Counted from the first letter of the stretch, positions 27,616 through 39,540 are shown. The stretch is 64,000 nucleotides of DNA from Paracidovorax konjaci (GCF_900112675.1 NZ_FOMQ01000001.1:372001-436000); one strand, 5' to 3'. A program made the numbers and translations. Notes: a model not told the origin generated them from the sequence alone.

Positions 27616-28620
27616 ATGGCGACCACCATGCGTGCCGTGGAAATCGCCGGCTTCGGCGGTCCCGAAGTGCTGCGCCTTGCCGAACGCCCCATGCCCCGGC
27701 ATGGCGCGGGAGAGTTGCTGATCCGCGTGGCGGCCAGCGGCATCAATCGGCCCGATGTGCTGCAGCGCAAGGGGCACTACGCCGCCCCGGCGGGCACGTC
27801 GGACCTGCCCGGGCTGGAGGTTGCCGGCGTCATCGAGGACGGTGATGCGCAGGCGCTGGCGGCGGCTGGGTTGCAGCGCGGCGATCGCGTGTGTGCCCTG
27901 GTGGCCGGAGGCGGCTATGCGCAGTGGTGCGTTGCTCCGGTGGCGCAGTGCCTTCCCGTGCCGGAGGGATGGACCGATGTGGAGGCGGCCTCGCTTCCCG
28001 AGACGTTTTTCACGGTGTGGAGCAATGTCTTCGACCGCGGGCGCCTCAAAGCGGGAGAGACCCTGCTGGTGCAGGGCGGCAGCAGCGGCATCGGTGTCAC
28101 GGCCATCCAGCTCGGCCGTGCTTTCGGAGCCACGGTGATCGTGACCGCCGGGTCCGAGGACAAGTGCCGGACCTGTCTCGATCTGGGCGCGCACCACGCC
28201 ATCAACTACAAGACCCACGATTTCGCCGCGGAGGTGCAACGCATCACGGCGGGCAAGGGGGTCGATGTGGTGCTCGACATGGTGGCGGGCGACTATGTGG
28301 CGCGCGAAGTAGAGTGCCTGGCGGAAGATGGCAGGCTCGTGATCATCGCGGTGCAGGGCGGCATCCAGTCGTCCTTCAATGCAGGTCTGGTGCTGCGCCG
28401 CCGGCTCACGGTGACGGGCTCGACGCTGCGTCCGCGTTCGGTCGAGTTCAAGGGCGCTATTGCCCTGGCCCTGCGCGAGCAGGTCTGGCCGCTGTTGGCG
28501 GCGCGCACGGTGCGGCCGGTGGTGCACAGCACCTTTCCGGCGGCGGAGGCTGCCCGCGCCCATGCGCTGATGGAATCGAGCCAGCACGCCGGGAAGATCG
28601 TTTTGACGTGGACAGCATGA
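27616..28620 (+). CDS. NAD(P)H-quinone oxidoreductase, zinc-free MDR (PIG3/zeta-crystallin-like)
   Basis: 334 residues. Medium-chain reductase fold without the structural zinc cysteines. The N-terminal GroES-like domain has [16 protein letters not shown], the PIG3-group signature (N-R-x-D). The cofactor domain carries [22 protein letters not shown], an NADPH-type AXXGXXG. Likely reduces quinones or enoyl compounds with NAD(P)H in the cytosol. ATG 27616 ([10 protein letters not shown]) was chosen for the GGAG seven bases upstream; alternative starts at 27586 and 27604 add up to ten residues. The stop overlaps the tpiA start by ATGA, so the two are translationally coupled. Confidence 0.9.
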   Translation: MATTMRAVEIAGFGGPEVLRLAERPMPRHGAGELLIRVAASGINRPDVLQRKGHYAAPAGTSDLPGLEVAGVIEDGDAQALAAAGLQRGDRVCALVAGGGYAQWCVAPVAQCLPVPEGWTDVEAASLPETFFTVWSNVFDRGRLKAGETLLVQGGSSGIGVTAIQLGRAFGATVIVTAGSEDKCRTCLDLGAHHAINYKTHDFAAEVQRITAGKGVDVVLDMVAGDYVAREVECLAEDGRLVIIAVQGGIQSSFNAGLVLRRRLTVTGSTLRPRSVEFKGAIALALREQVWPLLAARTVRPVVHSTFPAAEAARAHALMESSQHAGKIVLTWTA

Positions 28621-29363
28621 AAAAGAAACTCATCGCGGGTAATTGGAAGATGAATGGCGGCCTGGCCGCCAACGCGTCGCTCGTGGAGGCGCTGCGCAGC
28701 GGCATGGGCGAGGGCCTGTCCTGCGAAGTGGCCGTGGCCGTTCCGGCGCTGTATCTGGCGCAGGTCCAGGCCCTGCTGGAAGGATCGGCCATCGCACTGG
28801 GCGCGCAGGACGTCTCCCAGCATGAAGCGGGGGCTTACACAGGGGAGATTTCCGCAGCGATGCTGCAGGAATTCGGTGTGCGGTATGCCCTGGTGGGGCA
28901 CTCCGAGCGCCGTCAATACCATGGCGAGACCGATGCGGCTGTCGCCGCCAAGGCGCAGCGCGCGCTGTCGGCCGGCCTGACCCCCGTGGTCTGTGTCGGC
29001 GAAACGCTGGCGGAGCGCGAGGCCGGCCAGACCGAGGCCGTAGTGAAGCGCCAGCTGGCGGCGGTGATCCATGTGAATGGCCATTGCATCAGCGAGATCG
29101 TCGTCGCCTACGAGCCCGTATGGGCCATCGGTACCGGCCATACGGCCACCCCCGAGCAGGCGCAGCAGGTGCATGCCGTCCTGCGCGCGCAGTTGCTCGC
29201 CGCGACCGAACATGCCGATCGGATCCGCCTGCTGTATGGCGGCAGCATGAACGCCGGCAATGCTGCGGCCTTGCTGTCGCAACCCGACATCGATGGCGGG
29301 CTGGTGGGCGGTGCCTCGCTCAAGGCCCAGGACTTTTTGAAGATCATCGCTGCAGCGGCCTGA
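28617..29363 (+). CDS. tpiA: Triosephosphate isomerase
   Basis: 248 residues, the normal length. Interconverts dihydroxyacetone phosphate and glyceraldehyde 3-phosphate. All catalytic parts are intact: NWKMN with Asn and Lys near residues 9-11, GHSERR with the electrophilic His, [11 protein letters not shown] with the catalytic Glu and the loop-6 residues, and the phosphate-binding YGGSMNAGN and GGASL. It begins four bases inside the quinone oxidoreductase gene and precedes secG by 36 bases. The tpiA-secG-tRNA-Leu-nuo order is a common bacterial arrangement. Confidence 0.99.
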   Translation: MKKKLIAGNWKMNGGLAANASLVEALRSGMGEGLSCEVAVAVPALYLAQVQALLEGSAIALGAQDVSQHEAGAYTGEISAAMLQEFGVRYALVGHSERRQYHGETDAAVAAKAQRALSAGLTPVVCVGETLAEREAGQTEAVVKRQLAAVIHVNGHCISEIVVAYEPVWAIGTGHTATPEQAQQVHAVLRAQLLAATEHADRIRLLYGGSMNAGNAAALLSQPDIDGGLVGGASLKAQDFLKIIAAAA

Positions 29364-29399
29364 CAGGGCCGCCGCGCAATTCAACCGGAGTAACGAAGA

Positions 29400-29780
29400 A
29401 TGAATGTGCTTGTGAATGTGATCCTGGCTGTGCAGATGCTGGCCGCGCTGGTGATGATCGGTCTCATCCTGATCCAGCATGGCAAGGGGGCCGACATGGG
29501 AGCCGCCTTCGGCAGCGGCAGTTCGGGCAGCCTGTTCGGTGCCAGTGGCAGTGCCAACTTCCTGTCGCGCACCACTGCGGTCCTGGCCGCGATCTTCTTC
29601 GTGGCCACGCTGGCGCTGGCCTATTTCGGCAATGCACGCCCTGCAGGTGTGGGAAGCGTGCTGGAAACCCCTGCTGCGGCACCTGCGGTGCAACCGGTCG
29701 CGCCGGCCTCTGCCTCGGCTGTGCCGGCACCGGCGCCTGCCGTGCCTGCATCGGGCGCCGCACAGATCCCGACGAAATAA
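29400..29780 (+). CDS. secG: SecG, preprotein translocase subunit
   Basis: 126 residues. Inner-membrane auxiliary subunit of SecYEG that eases SecA cycling. Two hydrophobic helices (about residues 3-24 and 55-76) flank the conserved loop QHGKGADMGAAFGSGSSGSLFG. The C-terminal Ala/Pro/Val-rich tail (about 80-126) is longer than in E. coli (110 residues). It is low complexity, probably periplasmic or cytosolic filler. ATG 29400 follows CCGGAGTAACGAAGA. No obvious terminator of quality lies before the tRNA gene; a weak bulged stem ending in GGGTTTTT is seen near 29793-29820. Confidence 0.97.
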   Translation: MNVLVNVILAVQMLAALVMIGLILIQHGKGADMGAAFGSGSSGSLFGASGSANFLSRTTAVLAAIFFVATLALAYFGNARPAGVGSVLETPAAAPAVQPVAPASASAVPAPAPAVPASGAAQIPTK

Positions 29781-29896
29781 TTTTTACGAAAACCAACCGA
29801 TTTCAAGGAGTCGGGTTTTTACGGAGTAGAATCCGGGATTGTCTGGAAAGCCAAATAACCCTTCGGGTTCCTCATGCCATCCAGATGTAGACATCA

Positions 29897-29981
29897 GCCG
29901 TCGTGGTGAAATTGGTAGACACGCTATCTTGAGGGGGTAGTGGCGAAAGCTGTGCGAGTTCGAGTCTCGCCGACGGCACCA
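29897..29981 (+). tRNA. tRNA-Leu (anticodon GAG)
   Basis: 85 nt including encoded CCA. Acceptor arms GCCGTCG and CGACGGC pair fully. The anticodon stem CTATC/GGTAG holds the loop TTGAGGG, giving anticodon GAG (codons CUC/CUU). A class II variable arm (GGCGAAAGCT) and T-arm GCGAGTTCGAGTCTCGC follow. It lies between secG and nuoA and may be processed from the same transcript. Confidence 0.97.
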
Positions 29982-30057
29982 ACACACAAGCAAGCCCGCC
30001 CGGGCGCTCCTCGATCCAGGAGCACGGGTGCGGCCCCAGCGGTGAGTACTCCTCCAG

Positions 30058-30417
30058 ATGAACCTCGATCAATACCTCCCCGTTCTTCTGTTCATCCTGG
30101 TCGGCATCGGAGTGGGGGTGGTGCCGCTGGTCCTGGGCTACGTCCTGGGTCCCAATCGCCCGGACGCGGCAAAGAATTCCCCCTACGAATGCGGGTTCGA
30201 GGCGTTCGAGGACGCGCGCATGAAGTTCGATGTGCGCTATTACCTCGTCGCCATCCTTTTCATTCTTTTCGATCTGGAAATCGCATTCCTGTTTCCGTGG
30301 GCGGTCTCGCTGCACGAAGTGGGGGTGACCGGTTTCGTTGCCGTCATCGTCTTCCTGGCCATCCTGGTCGTGGGCTTCGCCTACGAGTGGAAAAAGGGTG
30401 CCCTGGATTGGGAATGA
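30058..30417 (+). CDS. nuoA: NADH-quinone oxidoreductase subunit A
   Basis: 119 residues with three membrane helices, first gene of the 14-gene nuo operon for proton-pumping complex I. Conserved CGFEAF follows SPYE, with the loop that touches the quinone site, and FLFPWAV is in helix 3. The TM2 stretch [12 protein letters not shown] carries the conserved acidic residues. No clear SD (GGTGAG is distant). It starts 76 bases after the tRNA-Leu gene, so transcription may read through from secG/tRNA or from a promoter not obvious to me. Confidence 0.98.
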   Translation: MNLDQYLPVLLFILVGIGVGVVPLVLGYVLGPNRPDAAKNSPYECGFEAFEDARMKFDVRYYLVAILFILFDLEIAFLFPWAVSLHEVGVTGFVAVIVFLAILVVGFAYEWKKGALDWE

Positions 30418-30441
30418 CCTGGCCTCATAAGGAACGACACG

Positions 30442-30921
30442 ATGATTGAAGGCGTGATGAAGGAAGGGTTCATCACCACGAGCTATGACTCCGTGGTGAA
30501 TTGGGCCAAGACCGGATCGCTGTGGCCCATGACCTTCGGTCTGGCCTGCTGTGCGGTCGAGATGATGCATGCCGCCGCCGCACGCTATGACATCGGGCGT
30601 TTCGGCGCCGAAGTCTTCCGCGCGAGCCCGCGGCAGTCCGATCTGATGATCGTTGCCGGCACGCTGTGCAACAAGATGGCACCGGCCCTGCGCAAGGTGT
30701 ACGACCAGATGTCGGAGCCGCGGTGGGTCATTTCCATGGGTTCCTGTGCCAATGGCGGCGGTTACTACCACTACAGCTATTCCGTCGTGCGCGGCTGCGA
30801 TCGGATCGTTCCGGTGGATGTGTATGTGCCGGGCTGCCCGCCCACTGCCGAGGCACTCATCTACGGGATCATCCAGCTCCAGCAGAAGATCCGCCGTACC
30901 AACACCATCGCCCGCGTCTGA
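30442..30921 (+). CDS. nuoB: NADH-quinone oxidoreductase subunit B
   Basis: 159 residues, typical. Carries the terminal N2 4Fe-4S cluster of the peripheral arm: LACCAVEMM (tandem Cys), then GSCANGG and [12 protein letters not shown] supply the other ligands. Sits next to the quinone tunnel with NuoD. SD AAGGAACG precedes the ATG. Confidence 0.99.
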   Translation: MIEGVMKEGFITTSYDSVVNWAKTGSLWPMTFGLACCAVEMMHAAAARYDIGRFGAEVFRASPRQSDLMIVAGTLCNKMAPALRKVYDQMSEPRWVISMGSCANGGGYYHYSYSVVRGCDRIVPVDVYVPGCPPTAEALIYGIIQLQQKIRRTNTIARV

Positions 30922-30931
30922 AGGGTTCAGC

Positions 30932-31540
30932 ATGACAGCCATTGCCATTCGACCCGAGGCGTTGCGGGATGCGGTTGCCGCTGTGCTCGGCGACAAGGCG
31001 CGCAGCATCACGCTCGCGCTCGACGAATTGACGGTTTCCGTTGCCGTGGGCGATTACCTTGCCGCGATGCAGTTGCTCCGCGATGCGCCGGGTTGCCAGT
31101 TCGAGCAACTGGTCGATCTTTGCGGTCTCGATTACTCCACCTATGGCGACGTGGGCACGGAGGGTCCGCGCTACGCCGTGGTGTCCCATCTGCTGTCGGT
31201 GAGCCTCAACCAGCGCGTGCGCGTGCGCGTGTTCTGCCCTGACGACGACTTTCCGGTCGTGCCTTCGGTGTCCGACATCTGGAACTCGGCCAGTTGGTAC
31301 GAGCGCGAGGCCTTCGATCTGTATGGCATCGTTTTCGATGGGCATCCCGATCTGCGCCGCATTCTCACGGATTACGGTTTCATCGGTTATCCGTTCCGCA
31401 AGGATTTCCCGCTCTCCGGCCATGTCGAGATGCGGTACGACGCCGAACAGCGCCGCGTGGTGTACGAGCCGGTCTCTATCGAGCCGCGCGAGATCACGCC
31501 CCGCATCATCCGCGAAGACAAGTACGGAGGCCTGCACTGA
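30932..31540 (+). CDS. nuoC: NADH-quinone oxidoreductase subunit C
   Basis: 202 residues, separate from nuoD (fused in E. coli). Peripheral-arm 30-kDa subunit; the signature [25 protein letters not shown] and the [10 protein letters not shown] block are present. ATG 30932 follows AAGGGTTCAGC, 11 bases after nuoB. The upstream open frame overlapping nuoB is a shadow. No metal site. Confidence 0.98.
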   Translation: MTAIAIRPEALRDAVAAVLGDKARSITLALDELTVSVAVGDYLAAMQLLRDAPGCQFEQLVDLCGLDYSTYGDVGTEGPRYAVVSHLLSVSLNQRVRVRVFCPDDDFPVVPSVSDIWNSASWYEREAFDLYGIVFDGHPDLRRILTDYGFIGYPFRKDFPLSGHVEMRYDAEQRRVVYEPVSIEPREITPRIIREDKYGGLH

Positions 31541-31570
31541 AGCGCGCCCTGCGCTTTCTGGTGACCCACG

Positions 31571-32824
31571 ATGGCTGAAATCAAGAACTATTCCCTGAAC
31601 TTTGGTCCGCAGCATCCGGCCGCGCACGGGGTGCTGCGGCTGGTGCTGGAGCTCGACGGTGAAGTCGTGCAGCGCGCCGATCCCCACATTGGGCTGCTGC
31701 ACCGCGCTACCGAGAAGCTCGCGGAGCACAAGACCTTCATCCAGTCGCTGCCCTACATGGACCGGCTGGACTATGTGTCGATGATGTGCAACGAGCACGC
31801 GTACTGCCTGGCCATCGAGAAGCTGCTCGGCCTGGACGTGCCGCTGCGTGCGCAGTACATCCGCGTGATGTTCTCCGAAATCACCCGTTTGCTGAACCAC
31901 CTCATGTGGCTGGGTTCGCACGGAAACGATTGCGGCAGCTCCACCATCCTCATCTACACGTTCCGGGAGCGCGAAGACCTCTTCGACATGTACGAGGCCG
32001 TCTCTGGCGCGCGCATGCACGCCGCGTACTTCCGCCCCGGTGGCGTGTACCGCGACCTGCCCGATGCGATGCCCCAGTACAAGGCGAGCAAGGTCCGCAA
32101 CGGCAAGGCGATCGAGGTCTTGAACCAGAACCGGCAAGGTTCGCTGCTGGACTTCATCGACGATTTCACGCAGCGCTTCCCCAAGTGCGTGGACGAGTAC
32201 GAGACGCTGCTCACCGAGAACCGCATCTGGAAGCAGCGGACCGTCGACATTGGCGTGGTCACGTCCGAGCGCGCCCTGAATCTGGGCATGACAGGGCCCA
32301 TGCTGCGCGGATCCGGCATCGCGTGGGACCTGCGCAAGACGCAGCCCTACGATGTCTATGACCGCATGGAGTTCGACATCCCGGTCGGCAAGACCGGCGA
32401 CTGCTACGACCGCTACCTGGTGCGCGTGCAGGAAATGCGCCAGTCCAATCGCATCATCAAACAGTGCGTGGACTGGCTCAAGGCCAACCCCGGTCCGGTG
32501 ATCACCGACAACCACAAGGTGGCACCACCGTCCCGCGAGTCCATGAAGTCGAACATGGAGGAGCTGATCCACCATTTCAAGCTCTTCACCGAAGGCTTCC
32601 GCGTTCCTGCGGGAGAGGCCTATGCGGCCGTGGAACACCCCAAGGGCGAGTTCGGCATCTACCTCGTGAGCGACGGCGCCAACAAGCCGTACCGCCTCAA
32701 GATCCGCGCACCGGGATTCGCCCATCTGGCGACCCTCGACGAAATGGCGCGCGGGCACATGATCGCCGATGCCGTGGCCATCATTGGCACGATGGACATC
32801 GTGTTCGGAGAGATTGACCGATGA
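31571..32824 (+). CDS. nuoD: NADH-quinone oxidoreductase subunit D
   Basis: 417 residues, the 49-kDa subunit forming the quinone site with Nuo[18 protein letters not shown] holds the loop with the conserved His, and the Tyr in [14 protein letters not shown] lies at the quinone head-group site. The C terminus ends FGEIDR, as in most homologues. The last four bases overlap nuoE (ATGA), so translation is coupled. Confidence 0.99.
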   Translation: MAEIKNYSLNFGPQHPAAHGVLRLVLELDGEVVQRADPHIGLLHRATEKLAEHKTFIQSLPYMDRLDYVSMMCNEHAYCLAIEKLLGLDVPLRAQYIRVMFSEITRLLNHLMWLGSHGNDCGSSTILIYTFREREDLFDMYEAVSGARMHAAYFRPGGVYRDLPDAMPQYKASKVRNGKAIEVLNQNRQGSLLDFIDDFTQRFPKCVDEYETLLTENRIWKQRTVDIGVVTSERALNLGMTGPMLRGSGIAWDLRKTQPYDVYDRMEFDIPVGKTGDCYDRYLVRVQEMRQSNRIIKQCVDWLKANPGPVITDNHKVAPPSRESMKSNMEELIHHFKLFTEGFRVPAGEAYAAVEHPKGEFGIYLVSDGANKPYRLKIRAPGFAHLATLDEMARGHMIADAVAIIGTMDIVFGEIDR

Positions 32825-33372
32825 GTACCGAAGCGAACCAAACCACCGGCGTTGCGCCGGTGACCGAAGCGACCCTGGCTCGCTTTGCACGCGAAGTGGC
32901 CAAGTACCCGCCGGAGCAGAAGCAGTCTGCGGTGATGGCCTGCCTGGCCATCGTCCAGCAGGAGCAGGGCTGGGTCAGCACGCAGAGCGAAGCCGTGATT
33001 GCCGAGGTCCTTGGCATGCCGCAGATCGCCGTGCATGAAGTCACGACCTTCTACAACATGTACAACCAGCAGCCGCTGGGCAAGTACAAGCTGAACGTGT
33101 GCACCAACCTGCCGTGCCAGCTGCGCGATGGTCAGAAGGCCCTGCACCACCTCGAGAAAAAGCTTGGCATTTCCATGGGTGAAACCACGCCCGACGGCCT
33201 GTTCACCCTGCAGCAGTGCGAGTGCCTGGGCGCCTGTGCCGATTCGCCGGTGATGCTGGTCAACGACCGCACCATGTGCAGCTTCATGGACAACGAAAAG
33301 CTCGACCAGCTCGTGGACGGGTTGCGCCAGGCCGAGGGCGCTGCCGCTCCGCGCGTGGAGGGACAGGCATGA
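32821..33372 (+). CDS. nuoE: NADH-quinone oxidoreductase subunit E
   Basis: 183 residues, 24-kDa thioredoxin-fold subunit with the N1a 2Fe-2S cluster. Ligands are CTNLPCQL and, 40 residues later, [11 protein letters not shown]. Overlaps nuoD and nuoF by ATGA at each end, a sign of stoichiometric translation. Confidence 0.99.
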   Translation: MSTEANQTTGVAPVTEATLARFAREVAKYPPEQKQSAVMACLAIVQQEQGWVSTQSEAVIAEVLGMPQIAVHEVTTFYNMYNQQPLGKYKLNVCTNLPCQLRDGQKALHHLEKKLGISMGETTPDGLFTLQQCECLGACADSPVMLVNDRTMCSFMDNEKLDQLVDGLRQAEGAAAPRVEGQA

Positions 33373-34727
33373 CCACCGCAGCGCAGATTCTTTCGCAGTT
33401 CCAGGCCACGGGTGTCCAGACCTGTTTCCACGACCGCCACATCGAGCCGCAGATCTATGCCGGCCTCGACGGCACGAACTGGAGCATCAAGGACTACGAG
33501 GCGCGCGGCGGTTACCAGGCCCTGCGCAAGATCCTTGGCGCCGACGGCGGCGAGCCGCTGACGCAGGACCAGGTCATCGCCACGGTCAAGGAGTCCGGAC
33601 TGCGTGGACGGGGCGGCGCTGGCTTCCCCACCGGCCTGAAGTGGAGCTTCATGCCCCGCTCGTTCCCCGGGCAGAAGTACCTCGTCTGCAATTCCGACGA
33701 GGGCGAGCCGGGCACCTGCAAGGACCGCGACATCCTGCAGTTCAACCCGCACATCGTCATCGAAGGCATGATCATCGCGGCCTTCGCGATGGGCATCTCG
33801 GTCGGCTACAACTACATCCACGGCGAGATCTTCCAGACCTACGACCGATTCGAAGCCGCGCTGGAAGAAGCGCGCGCTGCCGGCTATCTCGGCAACGGCA
33901 TCCTGGGCAGCAGCTTCAGCTTCCAGCTCCATGCGGCCCATGGCTTCGGTGCCTACATCTGCGGCGAAGAAACGGCATTGCTGGAATCGCTGGAAGGCAA
34001 GAAGGGCCAGCCCCGCTTCAAGCCGCCGTTCCCGGCGAGCTTTGGCCTGTATGGCAAGCCGACGACGATCAACAACACCGAGACCTTCGCGGCGGTGCCC
34101 TGGATCATCCGCAACGGAGGCGCAGCCTATCTGGCCTGCGGCAAGCCCAACAACGGCGGCACCAAGATCTTCTCGGTGTCCGGCGACGTGGAAAAGCCCG
34201 GCAACTACGAAGTGCCCATGGGCACGCCCTTCGCCAAGTTGCTCGAACTGGCCGGTGGCGTGCGCAAGGGCCGCCAGCTCAAGGCCGTGATTCCCGGCGG
34301 CTCTTCCGCCCCGGTGCTGCCGGCCTCCGTCATCATGGAATGCACGATGGATTACGACTCCATCGCGAAGGCCGGATCGATGCTGGGCTCCGGCGCGGTG
34401 ATCGTCATGGACGATTCCCGCAGCATGGTGGAAAGCCTTCTGCGGCTGTCCTATTTCTATTCGCACGAATCCTGCGGCCAGTGCACGCCCTGCCGCGAAG
34501 GCACGGGCTGGATGTGGCGCGTGATCGACCGCATCCAGCACGGCCAGGGCCGCGAGGGCGATCTGGACCTGCTCAATTCGGTGGCGGACAACATCCAGGG
34601 ACGCACCATCTGCGCCCTGGGCGACGCGGCGGCCATGCCGGTGCGCGCGATGATCAAGCACTTCCGTCCTGAATTCGAAGCGCTGATCCGCAACAAGACA
34701 AGCCCACAGACTCCGGCCTCCGCCTGA
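33369..34727 (+). CDS. nuoF: NADH-quinone oxidoreductase subunit F
   Basis: 452 residues. Electron input subunit: NADH/FMN site [15 protein letters not shown] and [29 protein letters not shown], and the N3 4Fe-4S ligands in [15 protein letters not shown] with a later Cys. Starts at ATG 33369 ([11 protein letters not shown]) overlapping nuoE; an upstream extension exists only as an open frame. Confidence 0.99.
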   Translation: MTTAAQILSQFQATGVQTCFHDRHIEPQIYAGLDGTNWSIKDYEARGGYQALRKILGADGGEPLTQDQVIATVKESGLRGRGGAGFPTGLKWSFMPRSFPGQKYLVCNSDEGEPGTCKDRDILQFNPHIVIEGMIIAAFAMGISVGYNYIHGEIFQTYDRFEAALEEARAAGYLGNGILGSSFSFQLHAAHGFGAYICGEETALLESLEGKKGQPRFKPPFPASFGLYGKPTTINNTETFAAVPWIIRNGGAAYLACGKPNNGGTKIFSVSGDVEKPGNYEVPMGTPFAKLLELAGGVRKGRQLKAVIPGGSSAPVLPASVIMECTMDYDSIAKAGSMLGSGAVIVMDDSRSMVESLLRLSYFYSHESCGQCTPCREGTGWMWRVIDRIQHGQGREGDLDLLNSVADNIQGRTICALGDAAAMPVRAMIKHFRPEFEALIRNKTSPQTPASA

Positions 34728-34742
34728 TCGAGAGAAACGCAT

Positions 34743-36902
34743 ATGGTTGAAATCGAACTCGACGGGAAGAAGGTGGAAGTCGCCGAAGGCTGCATGGTGA
34801 TGCATGCAGCCGAGAAGGCGGGCACCTACATTCCCCATTTCTGCTATCACAAGAAGCTCTCCATCGCTGCCAACTGCCGCATGTGCCTGGTGGACGTGGA
34901 GAAGGCTCCCAAGCCCATGCCGGCCTGCGCCACGCCCGTGACGCAGGGCATGATCGTGCGCACCAAGAGCGACAAGGCGATCAAGGCCCAGCAGTCGGTC
35001 ATGGAATTCCTGCTCATCAACCACCCGCTGGATTGCCCGATCTGCGACCAGGGTGGCGAGTGCCAGCTGCAGGATCTGGCGGTGGGCTACGGCGGCTCCT
35101 CGTCGCGCTACGAAGAGGAAAAGCGCGTGGTGTTCCACAAGGATGTCGGTCCGCTCATCTCCATGGAAGAGATGACGCGCTGCATCCACTGCACGCGTTG
35201 CGTTCGTTTCGGCCAGGAGGTCGCGGGCGTGATGGAGCTGGGAATGATCCATCGCGGCGAGCACTCCGAGATCACCACGGTGCTGGGCGATACGGTGGAT
35301 TCCGAGCTGTCGGGCAACATGATCGACATCTGCCCGGTGGGTGCGCTCACGAGCAAGCCTTTCCGCTACAGCGCCCGCACCTGGGAACTGTCGCGCCGCA
35401 AGTCGGTGAGCCCGCACGATTCGACGGGTGCCAACCTCATCGTGCAGGTCAAGAACCACCGGGTCATGCGCGTCGTTCCGTTCGAGAACGAAGACGTCAA
35501 TGAATGCTGGATCGCCGACCGCGACCGGTTCTCCTACGAAGCCTTGAACGGTCCGGACCGCCTCACGAAGCCCATGCTCAAGCAGGGCGGCGAGTGGAAG
35601 GAAGTGGACTGGCAGACGGCCCTCGAATACGTGGCCAACGGCCTGCAGGGCATTCGCTCGGAGCACGGTGCACAGAGCATCGGTGCCCTGGTCAGCCCGC
35701 ACAGCACCCTGGAGGAGCTGCACCTCGCCACCGCGCTCGTGCGCGGCCTGGGCAGCGACAACATCGACTACCGCCTGCGCAATGCCGAGTTCGCTGCACC
35801 GCAAGGCATCCGCTGGCTGGGCATGCCCATCGCGGCCCTGTCGTCGCTGCAGTCCGTGCTGGTCGTGGGCTCCGACCTGCGCAAGGACCATCCGCTGTTT
35901 GCCCAGCGCATCCGTCAGGCGGCCCGCAAGGGCTGTGCCGTGACCGCCATCAACGCCGTGGCCCATGACTGGGCCATGCCCATGGCGCAGTCGATCGTGG
36001 CTCCGGCGTCCGACTGGGCTGCCGCCCTGGCCGACATCGCCGCTGCGGTAGCACAGGAGCGCGGCGTGGGAGCCCCGGTGGCTTCCGGCAAGGCGACCGA
36101 TGCCGCGGTGGCCGTGGCCCGTTCGCTCGCGTCCGGCGAAGGCCGGGCCGTGCTGCTGGGCAATGCCGCCGCGCACCATCCGCATGCCTCCTCGCTGCTG
36201 GCGCTGGCACAGTGGATCGGTGCCCAGACGGGCGCCGTGGTGGGCTACCTTACCGAGGCGGCCAATACCGTCGGCGCCCAGTTCGTCGGCGCGCAGCCGC
36301 AGCAGGGCGGTCTCGATGCGGGGCGCATGTTGGCCGGTGGATTGAAGGCGGTGCTGCTGCTCAACACCGAGCCCGTGCTGGACTCCGCGGCCGGACCGCA
36401 GGCAGCTGCCGCGTTGGCCCAGGCCGGCATGGTCGTCACGCTCAGCCCCTTCAAGACCAATCTGGAATTCAGCGACGTGCTGCTGCCCATCGCTCCGTTC
36501 ACTGAAACCTCCGGCAGCTTCGTCAATGCCGAAGGCCGCCTTCAGGGCTTCCACGCGGTGGTCAAGCCGCTGGGCGATGCGCGTCCCGCGTGGAAAGTCC
36601 TGCGCGTGCTGGGCAATCTGCTGGGCGTACCGGGCATCGCGTTCGAGACGTCCCAGGAAGTGCTGTCCCATGCCATGGGGATTGCCGCCGGCAGCGCGCT
36701 GCCGTCGCACCTGCCTGCCGAACGCCTGGGCAACGCCACAGGCGCTGCTCCCAGCGTGCCCGCGGGTGCGGCTGCGGAACCCGTAGTGGCCTCCATCTAC
36801 CAGCTCGACGGCCTCGTGCGCCGCGCGCCTTCCCTGCAACTGACTGCCGACGCGCGCCAGGCCGCATCGGCTTCGATGGTCGCGGAAGGAGCCGCAGCAT
36901 GA
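34743..36902 (+). CDS. nuoG: NADH-quinone oxidoreductase subunit G
   Basis: 719 residues, the large Fe-S subunit. N-terminal 2Fe-2S N1b ([16 protein letters not shown]...CATP), His-ligated N5 ([18 protein letters not shown]), then N4 ([16 protein letters not shown]). It continues into a molybdopterin-oxidoreductase-like fold without Mo ligands. The extra-cluster N7 Cys motif of some species was not noticed. The C-terminal third is Ala/Gly-rich and less conserved. Stop overlaps the nuoH start. Confidence 0.98.
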   Translation: MVEIELDGKKVEVAEGCMVMHAAEKAGTYIPHFCYHKKLSIAANCRMCLVDVEKAPKPMPACATPVTQGMIVRTKSDKAIKAQQSVMEFLLINHPLDCPICDQGGECQLQDLAVGYGGSSSRYEEEKRVVFHKDVGPLISMEEMTRCIHCTRCVRFGQEVAGVMELGMIHRGEHSEITTVLGDTVDSELSGNMIDICPVGALTSKPFRYSARTWELSRRKSVSPHDSTGANLIVQVKNHRVMRVVPFENEDVNECWIADRDRFSYEALNGPDRLTKPMLKQGGEWKEVDWQTALEYVANGLQGIRSEHGAQSIGALVSPHSTLEELHLATALVRGLGSDNIDYRLRNAEFAAPQGIRWLGMPIAALSSLQSVLVVGSDLRKDHPLFAQRIRQAARKGCAVTAINAVAHDWAMPMAQSIVAPASDWAAALADIAAAVAQERGVGAPVASGKATDAAVAVARSLASGEGRAVLLGNAAAHHPHASSLLALAQWIGAQTGAVVGYLTEAANTVGAQFVGAQPQQGGLDAGRMLAGGLKAVLLLNTEPVLDSAAGPQAAAALAQAGMVVTLSPFKTNLEFSDVLLPIAPFTETSGSFVNAEGRLQGFHAVVKPLGDARPAWKVLRVLGNLLGVPGIAFETSQEVLSHAMGIAAGSALPSHLPAERLGNATGAAPSVPAGAAAEPVVASIYQLDGLVRRAPSLQLTADARQAASASMVAEGAAA

Positions 36903-37975
36903 TCGACGCGCTCTACAACGGCGGGTTGAACCTCGTCGCGCAAACCTGGTGGACGGGTGCCGTCTGGCCCGTGATCTGGAACCTGCTCAAGATCGTTGCC
37001 ATCGTGGCGCCGCTCATGGGCGCGGTGGCCTACCTCACGCTCTGGGAGCGCAAGCTGCTGGGCTTCATGCAGGTGCGCCACGGTCCCAACCGCGTGGGCC
37101 CGTTCGGCCTGCTGCAGCCGCTGGCCGACGGCCTGAAGCTGCTCACCAAGGAAATCATCCAGCCCACGGCGGCCAGCAAGGGCCTCTTCATCCTGGGTCC
37201 GGTGATGGCCATCATGCCCGCGCTGGCGGCGTGGGTGGCGATTCCCTTCGGTCCCGACGTGGCGCTGGCCAACGTCAACGCCGGTCTGCTGCTGATCATG
37301 GCGATCACCTCCATCGAGGTGTACGGCGTGATCATCGCGGGCTGGGCATCCAACTCCAAGTACGCCTTCCTGGGTGCGCTCCGCGCATCGGCCCAGATGG
37401 TCAGCTATGAGATCGCGATGGGCTTTTGCTTCCTCGTGGTCATCATGGTCTCGGGCAGCATGAACCTCACGCAGATCGTCCTGAGCCAGGGGCAGGGCAC
37501 GATGGCGAATGCGGGCCTGTCCTTCCTGTCGTGGAACTGGCTGCCGTTGCTGCCCATCTTCGTCGTCTACCTGATCTCGGGCGTGGCCGAAACCAACCGC
37601 CATCCGTTCGACGTGGTGGAAGGCGAAGCCGAAATCGTGGCCGGCCACATGGTCGAATACTCGGGCATGGGCTTCGCGATCTTCTTCCTGGCCGAATACG
37701 CCAGCATGTGGCTCGTGTCCATCCTGGGCGTGACCATGTTCCTGGGTGGCTGGCTCTCGCCGGTGGCGGCGCTGGACTTCATTCCGGGCTGGATCTGGCT
37801 GGGCCTCAAGACCTTCCTCGTGGTGTCCATGTTCATCTGGATCCGCGCGACCTTCCCGCGCTTCCGGTACGACCAGATCATGCGCCTGGGCTGGAAGATC
37901 TTCATTCCGGTCACGCTGGTGTGGCTGCTGATCGTGGGCGCCTGGTTGCTGTCGCCCTGGAACATCTGGAAATAA
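36899..37975 (+). CDS. nuoH: NADH-quinone oxidoreductase subunit H
   Basis: 358 residues, about eight membrane helices, linking the quinone cavity to the membrane arm. Conserved blocks [20 protein letters not shown] and [20 protein letters not shown] (the E-channel glutamates) are intact. Overlaps nuoG by four bases. Confidence 0.99.
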   Translation: MIDALYNGGLNLVAQTWWTGAVWPVIWNLLKIVAIVAPLMGAVAYLTLWERKLLGFMQVRHGPNRVGPFGLLQPLADGLKLLTKEIIQPTAASKGLFILGPVMAIMPALAAWVAIPFGPDVALANVNAGLLLIMAITSIEVYGVIIAGWASNSKYAFLGALRASAQMVSYEIAMGFCFLVVIMVSGSMNLTQIVLSQGQGTMANAGLSFLSWNWLPLLPIFVVYLISGVAETNRHPFDVVEGEAEIVAGHMVEYSGMGFAIFFLAEYASMWLVSILGVTMFLGGWLSPVAALDFIPGWIWLGLKTFLVVSMFIWIRATFPRFRYDQIMRLGWKIFIPVTLVWLLIVGAWLLSPWNIWK

Positions 37976-37991
37976 AGCGGGACACGACACC

Positions 37992-38507
37992 ATGGCTGCT
38001 GTTGCTGCTGCTACGACATCTTTTTCCCTCAAGGACTTTTTCAAGAGCTTCATGCTCGTGGAATTGGTCAAGGGCATGGCCCTGACCGGTCGCTATGCAT
38101 TCCGCCGCAAGGTGACGGTGCAGTTCCCCGAAGAGAAGACGCCGCTGTCGCCGCGCTTCCGGGGCCTGCACGCGTTGCGCCGCTATGAGAACGGCGAAGA
38201 GCGCTGCATCGCCTGCAAGCTCTGCGAAGCGGTGTGCCCGGCGCTGGCGATCACGATCGAATCCGATGTGCGGGCCGACGGCTCGCGCCGCACCACGCGG
38301 TACGACATCGATCTGACCAAGTGCATCTTCTGCGGTTTCTGCGAAGAGAGCTGCCCGGTCGATTCCATCGTCGAAACCCAGATCCTCGAGTACCACGGCG
38401 AGAAGCGCGGCGACCTGTACTTCACGAAGGACATGCTGCTGGCGGTCGGCGACCGCTACGAGACCGAGATCGCTGCCGCGAAGGCGGCCGACGCCAAGTA
38501 CCGCTGA
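37992..38507 (+). CDS. nuoI: NADH-quinone oxidoreductase subunit I
   Basis: 171 residues, bacterial-ferredoxin-like subunit holding N6a and N6b. Two full 4Fe-4S motifs: [13 protein letters not shown] and [13 protein letters not shown]. The N-terminal amphipathic helix ([18 protein letters not shown]) anchors it to the membrane arm. The N terminus has an Ala/Thr run before it. Confidence 0.99.
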   Translation: MAAVAAATTSFSLKDFFKSFMLVELVKGMALTGRYAFRRKVTVQFPEEKTPLSPRFRGLHALRRYENGEERCIACKLCEAVCPALAITIESDVRADGSRRTTRYDIDLTKCIFCGFCEESCPVDSIVETQILEYHGEKRGDLYFTKDMLLAVGDRYETEIAAAKAADAKYR

Positions 38508-38542
38508 TCGCGGCTCCTGAACATTTTTACAAGAACCGATTC

Positions 38543-39208
38543 ATGGACGCCAAGACTGGTTTCTTCTATCTGTTCTCGGTCGTGCTGCTCTATGCGGCCT
38601 TCCGGGTCATCACCGCACGCAACCCCGTGCATGCGGTGCTCCACCTGATCCTCGCGTTCTCCCAGGCTGCCGCCATCTGGCTGCTTTTGAAGGCGGAGTT
38701 CCTCGCGATCGCCCTGGTGCTCGTGTACCTCGGCGCCGTGATGGTGCTGTTCCTCTTTGTCGTGATGATGCTGGACATCCACATCGATACGGTGAGGCAG
38801 GGGTTCTGGCGGCATTTCCCGCTCGCGGCGTTCATCGGCGCGCTGATCGCGCTGGAAATGGCCGCCGTGCTGATGGGCGGCTTCCGCGGCATGGACGAAC
38901 CCAAGGCCGTGGCCGCCATGGTGGATGCGGCAGGCAACGCCGTGCAGTACTCCAATACCAAGGCCCTCGGCAAGCTGCTCTACACCGAGTACCTGTACCC
39001 GGTCGAGATCGCCGCCGTGATCCTGCTGGTGGCCATGATCGCCGCCATCGCTCTGACGCTGCGCCAGCGCAAGGACACCAAGGTCACCACCGTGTCGGAG
39101 CAGGTCCGCGTGCGTGCGGCCGACCGCGTGCAGCTGGTGAAGGTCGCCGCGACGCAGAAGCCCGCGGAAGAGGTGGCGCCCGCAGCCGCCGAGGAGAAGA
39201 AGCCATGA
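38543..39208 (+). CDS. nuoJ: NADH-quinone oxidoreductase subunit J
   Basis: 221 residues, five membrane helices; the third contains the conserved [16 protein letters not shown] with the pi-bulge region of complex I. A charged Lys/Glu/Ala tail (about 185-221) extends into the cytosol or periplasm. ATG 38543 is used; a longer frame back to 38234 overlaps nuoI and is not coding. Its stop overlaps the nuoK start (ATGA). Confidence 0.97.
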   Translation: MDAKTGFFYLFSVVLLYAAFRVITARNPVHAVLHLILAFSQAAAIWLLLKAEFLAIALVLVYLGAVMVLFLFVVMMLDIHIDTVRQGFWRHFPLAAFIGALIALEMAAVLMGGFRGMDEPKAVAAMVDAAGNAVQYSNTKALGKLLYTEYLYPVEIAAVILLVAMIAAIALTLRQRKDTKVTTVSEQVRVRAADRVQLVKVAATQKPAEEVAPAAAEEKKP

Positions 39209-39513
39209 CGTTGACCCTGGGCCATTTCCTTTCGCTCGGCGCGATGCTTTTCGCCCTGGCGGTGATCGGCATCTTCCTGAACCGCAAGAACCTGATCGTC
39301 CTGCTCATGGCCATCGAACTGATGCTCCTGGCCGTGAACATGAATTTCGTCGCGTTCTCCCATTACCTGGGCGACATGCACGGACAGGTGTTCGTGTTCT
39401 TCATCCTGACGGTGGCTGCGGCCGAATCCGCCATCGGCCTCGCGATCCTGGTGCTGCTGTTCCGCAACAAGTCCAGCATCGACGCGGAAGATCTCAACGC
39501 CCTCAAGGGTTGA
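39205..39513 (+). CDS. nuoK: NADH-quinone oxidoreductase subunit K
   Basis: 102 residues, three membrane helices with the two conserved membrane glutamates ([13 protein letters not shown] and [17 protein letters not shown]), part of the proton path next to NuoN. Length is exactly typical. Confidence 0.98.
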   Translation: MTLTLGHFLSLGAMLFALAVIGIFLNRKNLIVLLMAIELMLLAVNMNFVAFSHYLGDMHGQVFVFFILTVAAAESAIGLAILVLLFRNKSSIDAEDLNALKG

Positions 39514-39540
39514 TCGCCGGTACTTGCAAGGTTCTCAAGA

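Noticed and set aside
38234-38542. Upstream extension of nuoJ overlapping nuoI
   Set aside because: Reading frame is only open by chance; the ATG 38543 start gives the normal NuoJ N terminus.
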